64,000 nt of DNA from Herbaspirillum aquaticum (GTDB lineage: Bacteria; Pseudomonadota; Gammaproteobacteria; Burkholderiales; Burkholderiaceae_D): assembly GCF_002213425.1 (NCBI RefSeq), contig NZ_NJGV01000009.1, positions 62,001 to 126,000 on the forward strand, read 5' to 3'. The first letter of the stretch is position 1, and every line of letters begins with the position of its first letter. Shown here one piece after another: positions 25,809-35,215 of this stretch. A program made the position numbers and the translations under genes. The notes under the pieces were generated by a model. That model worked only from the letters and a program-made list of their open reading frames with translations, searched no databases and was not told the origin of the DNA.

Positions 25809-26711
25809 ATGCCCGCGCTGTCCAACCACCAGCCCGAGACCGCCCGCGAGCCCTTGCCCGACTTGCTCTTGCGGCCGATTGCAACGGATGACCTGGGCCA
25901 CTGCCACCGGCTGTCGCTGCGCTTCAAGTGGCCGCACCGGCTGGAAGACTGGAATTTCCTGCTGCAGATGGGGCAAGGCTACCTGCTGGAAAACACGGCA
26001 TCGGATGCCCCGCTGCGCACGGTGGGCAGCGTGGTCTGCACCACCTATGGCGAGCACCACGCCGTCATCGGCATGCTGCTGGTGCAGACCGAGTTGCAGC
26101 GGCGCGGCCTCGGACGGCGGCTCATGCAGCACGCCGCCAGCCAGGTCAATGGCCGCAGCCTCATCGTCAATGCCACGGCGGCCGGCATGCCGCTCTACAA
26201 GCAACTGGGTTTCGTGCAGCAGGATGTGCTGCACCAGTTCCAGGGGTCCTCGGCGCAACCGGTGCTGGTCTCGCTGCCACCGGGCGAGCGCGTGCGGCCG
26301 ATGGGCAAGAATGACGTGCATCGCCTGCTGGAACTGGATGCCCAAGCCACCGGCATGGATCGCAGCAAGCTGCTGCTGGCATTGCTGGAGATATCCGAAG
26401 GTGTGGCACTGGACCGTGATGGCGAGATGCTGGGCTTTGCGCTGGTGCGCCGCTTCGGCCATGGGCGCGTGATCGGGCCGGTGGTGGCGCCGGACGCGGA
26501 ACGTGCCAAGGGATTGATCGCGCACTGGATCAATACCTATTCGGATTCGTTCATCCGCATCGACGTGTTCGAATCGAGCGGCTTGCCGGCCTGGTTCGAC
26601 AAGCTGGGCCTGACCTGCGTGGACCACGTCACGCGCATGTGCAAGGGTGAAGCACCGGCGCGCGATGCGGGCATGCAGCTGTTCTCCATCGTCAACCAGG
26701 CGCTGGGCTGA
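25809..26711 (+). CDS. Two-domain GNAT acetyltransferase (second paralogue)
   Basis: A 300-residue relative of the product at 20858, with the same layout: N-terminal GNAT with acetyl-CoA loop (LQRRGLGRRLMQHAA) and PLYKQLGF, and a C-terminal Acetyltransf_18-like domain containing ATGMDRSKLLLALLE and GHGRVIGPV. The start follows AGGAG by five bases; the longer frame from 25518 overlaps the aldehyde dehydrogenase and is rejected. Together the two GNATs bracket the hydroxyacid reductase, amine oxidase and aldehyde dehydrogenase genes. Related but not identical substrates are likely. Confidence 0.85.
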   Translation: MPALSNHQPETAREPLPDLLLRPIATDDLGHCHRLSLRFKWPHRLEDWNFLLQMGQGYLLENTASDAPLRTVGSVVCTTYGEHHAVIGMLLVQTELQRRGLGRRLMQHAASQVNGRSLIVNATAAGMPLYKQLGFVQQDVLHQFQGSSAQPVLVSLPPGERVRPMGKNDVHRLLELDAQATGMDRSKLLLALLEISEGVALDRDGEMLGFALVRRFGHGRVIGPVVAPDAERAKGLIAHWINTYSDSFIRIDVFESSGLPAWFDKLGLTCVDHVTRMCKGEAPARDAGMQLFSIVNQALG

Positions 26712-26890
26712 GGTGCTCGTGCTGCTGCCGCAGAAAATGCCGCAGCAGCGCGCAAAACCCATGAAGATGCTTTTTCAGGCCCGCATCTTGCGCATCGGCT
26801 GCGAGGCCAGGGGCATAGGATAGAACACATGCCGGTTGTGCCGTTTGCCTGCACGGCCTTGTTCAACGCATCTTCAGCGAGTCCCTCTCT

Positions 26891-28267
26891 ATGCAAACTT
26901 CCGCCCTGGCCGCGCTTGACCGCAGCCACCTGATCCACCCTGTTGCCAGCTTCCGCGAGCATGAAGAGCTGGGCCCCATCATCCTCAAGTCCGGCCAGGG
27001 CGCCTACCTGACCGATCACCAGGACAAGCAGTTGCTGGATGCTTTCTCGGGACTGTGGTGCGTCAATACCGGCTATGGCCAGGAGAGCGTGATCCGTGCG
27101 GCCACCGAGCAGATGCAGCGCCTGCCGTACGCCACCGGCTATTTCCACTTCGCTTCGGAACCGGCCATCCTGCTGGCCAAGAAGCTGGTGGACATCAGCC
27201 CGGCGTCGCTGAAACACGTGTATTTCACGCTGGGCGGCTCCGATGCGGTGGATGCCGCCATTCGCTACATCACGCACTATCACAACTCCATCGGCAAGCC
27301 GGCCAAGAAGCATTTCATCTCGCTGCAACGTGGTTATCACGGTTCGTCCTCGGTGGGCGCGGGCCTGACCGCACTGCCCAATTTCCATTACCACTTCAAC
27401 CTGCCGCTGCCGACCCAGCATTACCTGCCCTCGCCTTATCCCTACCGCAGCGAGCTGCAGGGCGATGAAGCCATCATTGCGGCCTCGGTGCAATCGCTGC
27501 GCGACAAGGTCGACGAACTGGGCGCGGACAATGTCGCCGCCTTCTTCTGCGAACCGATCCAGGGTTCCGGGGGCGTGGTGGTGCCGCCCAAGGGCTGGTT
27601 GAAAGCCATGCAGCTGGCCTGCAACCAGCTTGACATCCTGTTCGTGGTGGATGAGGTCATCACTGGTTTCGGCCGCACCGGCCCGATGTTCGCCTGCCTG
27701 GACGAAGACGTGCAGCCCGACCTGATGACCATGGCCAAGGGCTTGACCGCCGGCTATGCGCCCATGGGTGCGGTGATGATGTCGGACCGTGTCTACAACG
27801 GCATTGCCGATGGCGCGCCGATGAGCACCGTGGTCGGCCATGGCCAGACCTACTCGGCCCATCCGGTCAGCGCGGCGGTGGCGCTGGAGGTCCTGCGGCT
27901 GTATGAAGAAGGTGGCCTGCTGGAAAACGGCCGGCGCCTGGAACCGGTCTTCGCCGGCGGCCTGCGCGCCCTGCTCGACCATCCGCTGGTGGGCGATGCC
28001 CGCAGCCGTGGCCTGCTGGGTGCGCTGGAACTGGTGGCCGACAAGCAGACCAAGGCCCGCTTTGCGCCCGAGCTGAAACTGCATGACCGCATCTTCCAGG
28101 TGGCCTATCGCCACGGCCTGGTGTTCCGCGCGTTCGGCGACAACATCCTCGGCTTTGCGCCTGCGCTGTGCTACACGCAAGAGGATTTCGCGCTGATGTT
28201 TGCGCGCCTGCGGGCCATCCTGGACGAGGTGCTGGCCCAACCCGAGGTGCGCGCGGCCTTGCGCTGA
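26891..28267 (+). CDS. Class III PLP aminotransferase (polyamine / omega-amino acid type)
   Basis: A 458-residue aminotransferase that moves an amino group from an amine or omega-amino acid to pyruvate or 2-oxoglutarate. Seen are the PLP-contact regions LGGSDAVDAAIRY, RGYHGSS, the Asp motif FVVDEVITGFGRTG, and the Schiff-base Lys in TMAKGLTAGYAPMG (about residue 285). It resembles putrescine/cadaverine-pyruvate and beta-alanine-pyruvate enzymes. It is 179 bases after the second GNAT and 143 bases before the Lrp-type gene, all on the plus strand. It would supply aldehydes to the dehydrogenases nearby. Confidence 0.9.
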   Translation: MQTSALAALDRSHLIHPVASFREHEELGPIILKSGQGAYLTDHQDKQLLDAFSGLWCVNTGYGQESVIRAATEQMQRLPYATGYFHFASEPAILLAKKLVDISPASLKHVYFTLGGSDAVDAAIRYITHYHNSIGKPAKKHFISLQRGYHGSSSVGAGLTALPNFHYHFNLPLPTQHYLPSPYPYRSELQGDEAIIAASVQSLRDKVDELGADNVAAFFCEPIQGSGGVVVPPKGWLKAMQLACNQLDILFVVDEVITGFGRTGPMFACLDEDVQPDLMTMAKGLTAGYAPMGAVMMSDRVYNGIADGAPMSTVVGHGQTYSAHPVSAAVALEVLRLYEEGGLLENGRRLEPVFAGGLRALLDHPLVGDARSRGLLGALELVADKQTKARFAPELKLHDRIFQVAYRHGLVFRAFGDNILGFAPALCYTQEDFALMFARLRAILDEVLAQPEVRAALR

Positions 28268-28410
28268 GCACACCATCGCGAGCAATGCCCCCTGCCCGAT
28301 GGGGAAATCACGGCAGGAGGGGTTAAAATGCCCTGCTACATCCCGCCGGCTCTCCCTGTGCACGCCATGCCAGGAGCGCCGGCGGGCTGAGTCGAATAAC
28401 CCGAGGCAAC

Positions 28411-28905
28411 ATGATGACTAACGGCGCGTTGAAACTGGACCGGATCGATCTGAGGATTTTGTGTCACCTGCAGCAAAATAGCCGCATTACCAATGTGATC
28501 CTGGCCGACGCCGTCGGCCTCTCCCCCAGCCCCTGCCTGATCCGCGTCAAGCGCCTGGAGAAAGCTGGCTACATCAGCGGCTATGGCGCCTACATCCGGC
28601 TGGAGAAGCTGGCCGACGTCCAGATCGTGTTTACCGAAGTGACGCTCTCGGACCATCGCCGCGAAGACTTCGCCAAGTTCGAGGCCACCATCCGCAATGT
28701 CGATGAGATCATCGAATGCCACCTGGTCAGCGGTGGCTATGACTACCTGCTCAAGTTCATGACCCGCAGCGTGGTGCATTACCAGAGCGTGATCGAGTCG
28801 CTGCTGGAACAGAACCTGCGCATCGAGAAGTATTTCAGCTACATCGTCATCAAGTCGCCCTTCATCAAGCATCACTATCCGCTGGAAAAGTTCATCCAGA
28901 CCTGA
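28411..28905 (+). CDS. Lrp/AsnC-family transcriptional regulator
   Basis: A 164-residue regulator with an N-terminal HTH (LDRIDLRILCHLQQNSRITN, then VGLSPSPCLIRVKRLEKAGYI, residues about 9-53) and a C-terminal RAM/AsnC effector-binding domain (EIIECHLVSGGYDYLLKF). Lrp-type proteins sense amino acids and commonly control adjacent transaminase or dehydrogenase genes, so control of the aminotransferase unit is likely. A second in-frame ATG follows immediately, with AGGCAA upstream. It is slightly longer than the usual 150-160 residues. Confidence 0.92.
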   Translation: MMTNGALKLDRIDLRILCHLQQNSRITNVILADAVGLSPSPCLIRVKRLEKAGYISGYGAYIRLEKLADVQIVFTEVTLSDHRREDFAKFEATIRNVDEIIECHLVSGGYDYLLKFMTRSVVHYQSVIESLLEQNLRIEKYFSYIVIKSPFIKHHYPLEKFIQT

Positions 28906-28943
28906 GACGGCCCGCGCCCCTGCCCGCCGGGCAGGGCTGCCGT
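28906..28943. terminator. GC-rich hairpin after the Lrp-type gene
   Basis: Long imperfect hairpin starting within the stop codon: outer arms GACGGC and GCCGTC, inner arms CCCTGCCC and GGGCAGGG. A short T-containing run follows. Termination of the Lrp transcript is the likely role. Confidence 0.55.
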
Positions 28944-29220
28944 CCTGCTTTCCTGAAATATCCTTCATATCGCCCCGCAGGCAGCGCCACCGGGGCTTTC
29001 CGGCCTGCATGGGCCAGGCCGAATCTTTACATTTCGGCATCGTGGCAAGCCCGGATTGCGGCTTCTCCATCGAATCTCCACAAAAACCCCCTGAAAACGC
29101 CACTTCTGGTCAGCAAACTGCCCTTTACTTTTGTAAAGACCTGCCGTTAACCTTCACGGGTCACTGACATTGCGTCAGTTTCCCGAAAGATAAGAAAATC
29201 ATCATCATCCAGGGGTCAAG
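28944..29220. other. Leader region of fliD
   Basis: No gene seen. Two perfect short dyads lie near the gene: CTTTAC-TTTT-GTAAAG at 29123-29138 and CTGAC-ATTGC-GTCAG at 29164-29178. I could not find a convincing sigma-28 or sigma-54 flagellar promoter. Confidence 0.4.
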
Positions 29221-31242
29221 ATGGCAACTTCCACGGGGACGATCTCGACATCGGCCGGTCCGTTAGACGTATCGACGTTGGTCAACCAGCTCATTGCAGT
29301 CGAAAGCAAGTCCAAGCTCACACCGCTGAAGACCAAGGAGAGCGGGTTCAATACGCTCATTTCCGCCTACGGTTCGCTGAAAAATGCGCTGTCGAGCTAC
29401 CAAAGCGCGCTCAAGACCATGACGGCGGCCAGCTTCAGCGCCCAGAAGACCACGGTGGCCAATGCCGGTACCGGCACCAACCTGACCACCGATCCGTTCA
29501 CGGCCGATGCCAACAGTGACGATTCGACCAAGGTCCTGGCGCAGAAACTGAAATCCGGCGGCTACGCCAGCGGCACCACTTTCAATGCCGGCGACTCGAT
29601 TGCCATCAAGGTCGGCACCAATCCGCCCACCTTCATCACGCTGCAGGCCAACGCCACCCTGGCTGGCGTGCGCGACGCCATCAATGCCTCCAAGGCGGGC
29701 GTGACGGCTTCCATCGTCACCGATGGCAGCGGCGACCACCTGGTGATGGAATCCAATACCGGCGGCACCGCCAACACCATCAAGGTCACGGCCAACAATT
29801 CGCTCTCGGGGCTGAGCTATGACCCCACCGTGGCCGGCTCGGTGACCCAGATCCAGGCACCGCGCGACGCTACCAAGGCGGCGGCCGGCAAGTACAGCAT
29901 CGGCGTGAGCCAGCTGGCGCAGGCGGTCAAGGTCAGCTCGGCCGGCATCGCACCGGGCACCACGTTCGACAATGGCGTGCTGGCCATCAAGACCGGCAAC
30001 GGTTCGACCACGCTGATCCAGCCCAAGACCAACACCCTGGCCGGCGTGCGTGACGCCATCAATGCCAGCGACGCGGGCGTCAATGCGGCCATCGTCAGCG
30101 ACGGCACCAATGACCACCTGGTCCTGACCGCCAAGGACAGCGGTGCGGCCAACAACCTGCGGGTGAGTGGCACGGGCAATTTCTCCGTGTTCAACTTCGA
30201 CCCCAGCGGCACCGTCACCACCACTGGCGTGGCGACCAACCAGACCTACGCCAGCGGCAGCCTGGCGCTGCAGGTGGGCAACAAGTCCTTCACGATCACC
30301 CCGACCGACCTGGACGGCAGTGGCGCCATTGGCTTGAACGACGTGATGAAGGCCATCAACGACGCCAATACGGGCGTGACCGCCAGCATCAGCAATGACG
30401 GCAGCAAGGACCACCTGGTGCTCACCCCCACCGGCACGGACGCCATCAAACTGGTCGGCAGCAATGACTATGCGGACCTCTCCGGCAGCAGCATGGGGCA
30501 ACTGGCCAAGGCACAGGATGCCAAGCTGACCATCGATGGCGTGGCCGTGACCAGCACCAGCAACAAGGTCAGCAACGCGATCTCGGGCGTGACCCTGAAC
30601 CTGGCCAAGGTCACCACCTCGGCCGACAATTTCACGCTCTCCATTGCCAATGACACCAGCGGGCTCTCGACGGCGGCCAACACGTTCGTCACCGCCTACA
30701 ACAACCTGGCCAAGGCCATCACCAACCTGACCAAGCAGACCCCGTCCACCACCAAGGGCCAGGCCAGCACCGGCTCCCCGCTGGCCGCCGAGTCCTCGGT
30801 GCTGAACATGATGACGCAGATCCGCAGCACCATGCTGGGGGCGCTGGGGGATGATGGCGGCATGAATCTCTCGCAGGTCGGCATTGCCTTCCAGAAGGAT
30901 GGCACGCTGGCGCTGGACGCCACCAAGCTGACCACGGCCGGCAACAAGGATTTCGACGCGGTCAGCAAGCTCTTCACCGGTACCTCGGGCGTGGTGCCCA
31001 AGCTGCAGAAGGTGCTCGACGGCATCCTCAGCGACAGCGGCACCTTGGCCAGCAAGACCAAGGGCCTGCAGGACAGCCTCAAGATCGTGACCGACCAGCA
31101 GACGGCGGCCAATGATCGGCTGCAAACCCTGAAGGACAACTACACCAACCAGTTCAACCGGCTCAACATCACGCTGGCGACGATGCAGTCGCGACAGAGC
31201 TATCTGACGCAGCAGCTGGCGAAGTTGTCCAAGTCGTCCTGA
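29221..31242 (+). CDS. fliD: Flagellar filament-capping protein
   Basis: A 673-residue FliD (HAP2), exported by the flagellar system to cap the filament and fold flagellin. The N-terminal D0 helix region (VSTLVNQLIAVESKSKLTPL) and the C-terminal coiled-coil region ending NRLNITLATMQSRQSYLTQQ are conserved. Between them are three flagellin_IN-like repeats near residues 160, 285 and 384, each of the form GVxAxIxxDGxxDHLV. Because of these repeats it is much longer than enterobacterial FliD (about 470). The gene stands alone, without fliC, fliS or fliT neighbours. A strong terminator follows. Confidence 0.93.
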   Translation: MATSTGTISTSAGPLDVSTLVNQLIAVESKSKLTPLKTKESGFNTLISAYGSLKNALSSYQSALKTMTAASFSAQKTTVANAGTGTNLTTDPFTADANSDDSTKVLAQKLKSGGYASGTTFNAGDSIAIKVGTNPPTFITLQANATLAGVRDAINASKAGVTASIVTDGSGDHLVMESNTGGTANTIKVTANNSLSGLSYDPTVAGSVTQIQAPRDATKAAAGKYSIGVSQLAQAVKVSSAGIAPGTTFDNGVLAIKTGNGSTTLIQPKTNTLAGVRDAINASDAGVNAAIVSDGTNDHLVLTAKDSGAANNLRVSGTGNFSVFNFDPSGTVTTTGVATNQTYASGSLALQVGNKSFTITPTDLDGSGAIGLNDVMKAINDANTGVTASISNDGSKDHLVLTPTGTDAIKLVGSNDYADLSGSSMGQLAKAQDAKLTIDGVAVTSTSNKVSNAISGVTLNLAKVTTSADNFTLSIANDTSGLSTAANTFVTAYNNLAKAITNLTKQTPSTTKGQASTGSPLAAESSVLNMMTQIRSTMLGALGDDGGMNLSQVGIAFQKDGTLALDATKLTTAGNKDFDAVSKLFTGTSGVVPKLQKVLDGILSDSGTLASKTKGLQDSLKIVTDQQTAANDRLQTLKDNYTNQFNRLNITLATMQSRQSYLTQQLAKLSKSS

Positions 31243-31281
31243 TCACGTTGAGCACAGGTCCGCATGCGCGGACATCCATGC

Positions 31282-31320
31282 AAAAGGCCGCAGCGATTTC
31301 CCGCTGCGGCCTTTTGTTTT
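31282..31320 (+). terminator. Rho-independent terminator after fliD
   Basis: Perfect 14-base arms (AAAAGGCCGCAGCG and CGCTGCGGCCTTTT) around a six-base loop, followed by TTGTTTT. It lies 40 bases after the fliD stop. Confidence 0.92.
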
Positions 31321-31401
31321 ACGGACTGTCGTTATACTGTGACCATATCTGGCTTGCCGAAGAGCAGGCCTGAATCCGATAACAATGATCAGGGAGACTC
31401 A

Positions 31402-31857
31402 GTGACCACCCTCAACTACCTCGATGACTTCCAACCCGGCCAGGTATTGCGCTCGCCGGGCACGCTCGCCGTGAGCGCCGAAGAGATCAAGCAGTTCGCC
31501 CAACAATACGATCCCCAACCCTTCCATCTCGACGAAGCGGCGGCGCAGCAGACTTTCTTCCGCGGCCTGGCCGCCAGCGGCTGGCATACCGCCGCACTGA
31601 CCATGCGCCTGCTGGTCGATACCCTGCACATCCAGGGCGGCATCATCGGTGCCGGCTTTGATGAATTCCGCTGGCCCCGTCCGACCCGCCCGGGCGACGT
31701 GCTGCGCCTGGAAGCCGAAGTGCTGGGCATCAAGACCTCGCAATCCAAGCCGCAGCAGGGTTTCCTCAACCACCGCGTGACCACCTACAACCAGCACGAC
31801 GAAGCCGTGCTCATCATGACCGGCAACCTGCTGGTGCCGCGCCGCAGCCCGGGCTGA
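31402..31857 (+). CDS. MaoC-like (R)-enoyl-CoA hydratase
   Basis: A 151-residue single hot-dog protein. The hydratase-2 motif is a variant, YDPQPFHLDEAAAQ (usual form GDxNPxHxxxxxA), with the catalytic Asp and His conserved at about residues 40 and 45, followed by AASGWHTAALTMRL. Such proteins hydrate enoyl-CoA thioesters, but many MaoC-like members remain uncharacterised. The GTG start at 31402 follows AGGGAG by five bases; upstream frame extension enters the fliD terminator and is rejected. It converges on maiA with a four-base gap. Confidence 0.87.
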   Translation: MTTLNYLDDFQPGQVLRSPGTLAVSAEEIKQFAQQYDPQPFHLDEAAAQQTFFRGLAASGWHTAALTMRLLVDTLHIQGGIIGAGFDEFRWPRPTRPGDVLRLEAEVLGIKTSQSKPQQGFLNHRVTTYNQHDEAVLIMTGNLLVPRRSPG

Positions 31858-31861
31858 ACGC

Positions 31862-32509
31862 TCAGGCGGCGTCGGGCTGCTGCGCCGGATGTGCCTGCTC
31901 GAAAGCGGGCAGCGCATTGCAGGCAGCCTCGATGGCACACAGCGTCGGGTACGGTGCCATGTCCACATCGAAACGGCGCGCGTTGAAGATCTGCGGAATC
32001 AGGAAGCAGTCAGCCATGGTCGGGGCGTCACCCACGCAGAAGTGTCCGCGCGTGGTGTCGGCCGCCAGTTGCTGTTCCAGCGCCGTGAAACCGAGCTTGA
32101 TCCAGTGCTGGATCCACGCCGTCTTCTGCGCCTCATCCACGGCAAGCGTGTGCTTGAGATAACGCAGCACGCGCAGGTTGTTCAGCGGATGGATTTCACA
32201 GGCGATGGCCAGCGACAGTTCGCGGATATGCGCCCGCGCGAATGCATCACCCGGCAGCAGCGATGGCGTCGGATAGCGCTCGTCCAGATACTCCAGCATC
32301 GCCATCGATTGCGTGAGCAGCTTGCCCTGGTCGGCCAGCACCGGGACCAGCGCATGCGGATTCAACTGCGTGAAGGCGGGCAGCAATTGCTCGCCGCCCT
32401 GGTTCAACAAATGCACGGCCGCCGTTTCATAAGCCACGCCTTTGATGTTCAGGGCGATACGCACGCGATAGGAGGCCGAGCTGCGGAAATAGCTGTAGAG
32501 GGTAGTCAT
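31862..32509 (-). CDS. maiA: Maleylacetoacetate isomerase
   Basis: A 215-residue zeta-class glutathione S-transferase that isomerises maleylacetoacetate to fumarylacetoacetate. The active-site loop SSASYRVRIALN near residue 10 matches the zeta-class SSCSWRVRIAL motif, and PTMADCFLIPQIFNARRFDVD in the C-terminal domain is characteristic. It is the last gene of the homogentisate operon, 25 bases after fahA. ATG 32509 gives the normal family length; upstream extension is not supported. Confidence 0.93.
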   Translation of the reverse strand: MTTLYSYFRSSASYRVRIALNIKGVAYETAAVHLLNQGGEQLLPAFTQLNPHALVPVLADQGKLLTQSMAMLEYLDERYPTPSLLPGDAFARAHIRELSLAIACEIHPLNNLRVLRYLKHTLAVDEAQKTAWIQHWIKLGFTALEQQLAADTTRGHFCVGDAPTMADCFLIPQIFNARRFDVDMAPYPTLCAIEAACNALPAFEQAHPAQQPDAA

Positions 32510-32534
32510 GCGCTTGCTTCCTAAAAAAATCAGA

Positions 32535-33881
32535 TCAAGCCAGGCTGCGCGCAGGCAACACGGTGCCGGCCGCTTCACCGAAACCGATATTGGGCAAGCC
32601 ATCGCGACGAGCCACGGCACGCAGGATGATGGTATCGCCATCTTCCAGGAAGACGCGCTTCTCGCCATTGGCCAGGTTCAGGGGGGCCTTGCCGCCACCG
32701 CTCAGTTCCAGCAGTGAACCGGCCTGGTCCGGTGCCGGACCGGACAAGGTCCCCGAACCGAAGAAGTCACCCGGCCGCAGGTTGCAGCCATTGACGGTGT
32801 GGTGCGTGACCAGTTGCGCCACGGTCCAGTAGGCATCCCGATAATTGCCCAGCGAGAGCCGCTCTGGCGCACTGCCCGCTTCACGCATGGCCGCGGTCTG
32901 GATCAGCACTTCCAGTTCGATGTCAAAGGCACCGCTCTCGCGCAGGGTCGGCGCATCCAGGTAAGGCAGCGGTTGCGGGTCGTCCGCCGGGCGCGTCCAT
33001 CCGCAACGATATGGCGCCAATGCTTCCAGCGTGACGATCCATGGCGAGATGGTGGAGGCAAAGCTCTTGGAGAGGAAGGGGCCCAGCGGCTGGTATTCCC
33101 AGGCCTGCACATCGCGTGCGGACCAGTCGTTGAGCAGGCAGAGGCCAAACACCTTGTCCTCAGCCTGCGCCATCGGCACCGGCTCGCCCAGGGCATTGCC
33201 GCCGCCGATGAAGATGCCCAGCTCGAGTTCGTAATCCAGTCGCTTGCAGGGACCGAAGGTGGGCAAGTCCGCGTCGGGTGCCTTGGTCTGGCCCACCGGA
33301 CGACGGAACTGCTGGCCCGAGATCGCGATGGACGACGCACGGCCGTGATAGCCGATCGGCACCCACTTGTAGTTGGGCAGCAGCGGATTGTCCGGACGGA
33401 ACAGCTTGCCTATCGTGGTGGCGTGGTGGATCGATGTGTAGAAGTCGGTGTAGTCGCCGATCACGGCCGGCACATCGTATTCGGCCTGGGCCTGAGGCAC
33501 CAGGCAGGCGGCCAGCTCGGTCTGGTGCGCCGAACCGCTGCGCAGCAGGCGCGACAACGCCAGGCGCAGGGCCGACCAGGCGGCCGGCGTGAGTGCCATC
33601 AGGGCATTCAAACTGCTGCCGCCGCAGGCTGCATGAGCGGCCGTGCGGGTGGCTTCATCAAAGCCCGAGAAGGCGCCGGCAGCCTGGGCGGCCGGCAGGT
33701 CGAGGATCTGGTCGCCGATGGCCACGCCCGCACGGAAGGCTTCTTCACTGCCACTGCGGCGAAACACGCCGTAAGGCAGGTTCTGGATCGGGAAGCTGCT
33801 GTTTTCTGCATTGGCGCTCTGGACCCAGCTACGCAGCGAGGTGTCATGGGTTTCGTTCATTTTCAGGCTAGGCAGGCTCAT
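32535..33881 (-). CDS. fahA: Fumarylacetoacetase
   Basis: A 448-residue hydrolase that splits fumarylacetoacetate to fumarate and acetoacetate, the last step of homogentisate breakdown. Catalytic and metal-binding residues are in [26 protein letters not shown] and [19 protein letters not shown]. An SH3-like N-terminal domain precedes the catalytic domain, as in the eukaryotic enzyme. Its ATG overlaps the hmgA stop by four bases (ATGA). A second in-frame ATG seven codons later is possible. Confidence 0.95.
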   Translation of the reverse strand: MSLPSLKMNETHDTSLRSWVQSANAENSSFPIQNLPYGVFRRSGSEEAFRAGVAIGDQILDLPAAQAAGAFSGFDEATRTAAHAACGGSSLNALMALTPAAWSALRLALSRLLRSGSAHQTELAACLVPQAQAEYDVPAVIGDYTDFYTSIHHATTIGKLFRPDNPLLPNYKWVPIGYHGRASSIAISGQQFRRPVGQTKAPDADLPTFGPCKRLDYELELGIFIGGGNALGEPVPMAQAEDKVFGLCLLNDWSARDVQAWEYQPLGPFLSKSFASTISPWIVTLEALAPYRCGWTRPADDPQPLPYLDAPTLRESGAFDIELEVLIQTAAMREAGSAPERLSLGNYRDAYWTVAQLVTHHTVNGCNLRPGDFFGSGTLSGPAPDQAGSLLELSGGGKAPLNLANGEKRVFLEDGDTIILRAVARRDGLPNIGFGEAAGTVLPARSLA

Positions 33882-35215
33882 GCGCGCTCCGGGTTGAAGT
33901 TCTTCTGGATGCCCAGCCAGCAGTCCTGGTAATCGCGCTGCAAGGTCGGCGCGGACAGGGCGTGACGGGTCGGGCAAAGGATGTTGCGGGTCTCGAACAT
34001 GAAGGCCATGGTGTGGTCGACCTTGTTCGGGGTGCTGGTATCGATACGGCTGGCTTTCTCGAAGGTGGCCGCGTCCGGTCCGTGACCGCTCATGCAATTA
34101 TGCAGGCTGCCGCCGCCGGGCACAAAGCCGCCGCCTTCCTTGGCGTCATACTGGCCGGTGATGAGGCCCATGTATTCGCTGGCCACGTTGCGGTGGAACC
34201 AGGGCGGACGGAAGGTATCTTCAGCGGCCAGCCAGCGCGGCGGGAAGATCACGAAGTCGATCGTATCCACGCCGGGCGTATCGCTCTGCGACTGCAGCAC
34301 CAGGAAGATCGACGGATCGGGATGGTCGTAGCTGATCGAGCCGATGGTATTGAAGTGGCGCAGGTCATACTTGTAAGGCGCATAGTTGCCATGCCAGGCC
34401 ACCACATCCAGTGGCGAATGGCCGATCTTCGCCTGCCACAGGTTGCCGCCGAACTTGGCGATGAGCTGGAAGTCGCCCTCCCGGTCTTCGTACCAGGCGT
34501 GCGGCGTGGCGAAATCGCGCGGATTGGCCAGGCCGTTGGAACCCAGCGGACCGAGATCCGGCAGGCGCAGCAGCGCGCCAAAATTTTCGCAGACGTAGCC
34601 GCGTGCCTCGCCATCCGGCAGGCGCACCTGGAAGCGCACGCCACGCGGGATGACGGCGATCTCCTGCGGCTCGATGTCGATCACGCCCAGCTCGGTGCGC
34701 AATTGCAGGCGCCCCAGCTGCGGCACGATCAGCAGTTCGCCATCGGCCGAATAGAAGAAACGATCGGTCATCGAGCAATTGGCGGCATACAGGTGGATCG
34801 CGCAACCGCTCTGGGCTTGCGGCGAGCCGTTGCCGGCCATGGTGACCAGGCCTTCGATGAAATCGGTGGGTGCCGCGGGCATGGGCAGCGGGTCCCAGCG
34901 CAACTGGTTGGGCGGCGGCGCGACGTCGTCGAAGTGGCTCACCAGCAGGCCGCGTTCCATCGGTTCAAACGGGTGATGCACCGCAGCCGGACGGATGCGA
35001 TAGAGCCATGCGCGACGATTGTGACCACGCGGCGCGGTGAAGGCGGTGCCGGAAATCTGCTCGGCATACAGGCCATAGGGTGCACGCTGCGGCGAATTCT
35101 GGTGCGCGGGCAAGGCGCCCGGCAGGGCCTCGGTGGCGAACTCGTTGCCGAAGCCGGTCTGGTAGCCGCGCGTGTGCACGTGATGGCTGACGGAAGAATC
35201 GGTGATGGTATTCAT
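33878..35215 (-). CDS. hmgA: Homogentisate 1,2-dioxygenase
   Basis: A 445-residue non-haem iron enzyme that opens the aromatic ring of homogentisate. Iron ligands are recognisable in [16 protein letters not shown] (His, Glu) and NCMSGHGPD (His); the N-terminal [20 protein letters not shown] is family-typical. The start overlaps the upstream transporter stop by four bases (35212-35215). It makes, with fahA and maiA, a complete homogentisate-to-central-metabolism route. No 4-hydroxyphenylpyruvate dioxygenase gene is in the window. Confidence 0.96.
   Translation of the reverse strand: MNTITDSSVSHHVHTRGYQTGFGNEFATEALPGALPAHQNSPQRAPYGLYAEQISGTAFTAPRGHNRRAWLYRIRPAAVHHPFEPMERGLLVSHFDDVAPPPNQLRWDPLPMPAAPTDFIEGLVTMAGNGSPQAQSGCAIHLYAANCSMTDRFFYSADGELLIVPQLGRLQLRTELGVIDIEPQEIAVIPRGVRFQVRLPDGEARGYVCENFGALLRLPDLGPLGSNGLANPRDFATPHAWYEDREGDFQLIAKFGGNLWQAKIGHSPLDVVAWHGNYAPYKYDLRHFNTIGSISYDHPDPSIFLVLQSQSDTPGVDTIDFVIFPPRWLAAEDTFRPPWFHRNVASEYMGLITGQYDAKEGGGFVPGGGSLHNCMSGHGPDAATFEKASRIDTSTPNKVDHTMAFMFETRNILCPTRHALSAPTLQRDYQDCWLGIQKNFNPERA

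Noticed and set aside
26725-26790. Inverted repeats between the second GNAT and the aminotransferase (CTGCTGC/GCAGCAG and AAGATGC/GCATCTT)
   Set aside because: Arms are short with long loops and no T run, and they do not match the GCATTAA palindrome; no role can be supported.
29043-29062. Possible sigma-54 promoter before fliD (TGGCA...TTGC)
   Set aside because: The GG and GC elements are 12 bases apart rather than 10, so the spacing is wrong for sigma-54.
29263-31125. 620-codon open frame opposite fliD
   Set aside because: Antisense shadow caused by GC-rich codons in fliD.
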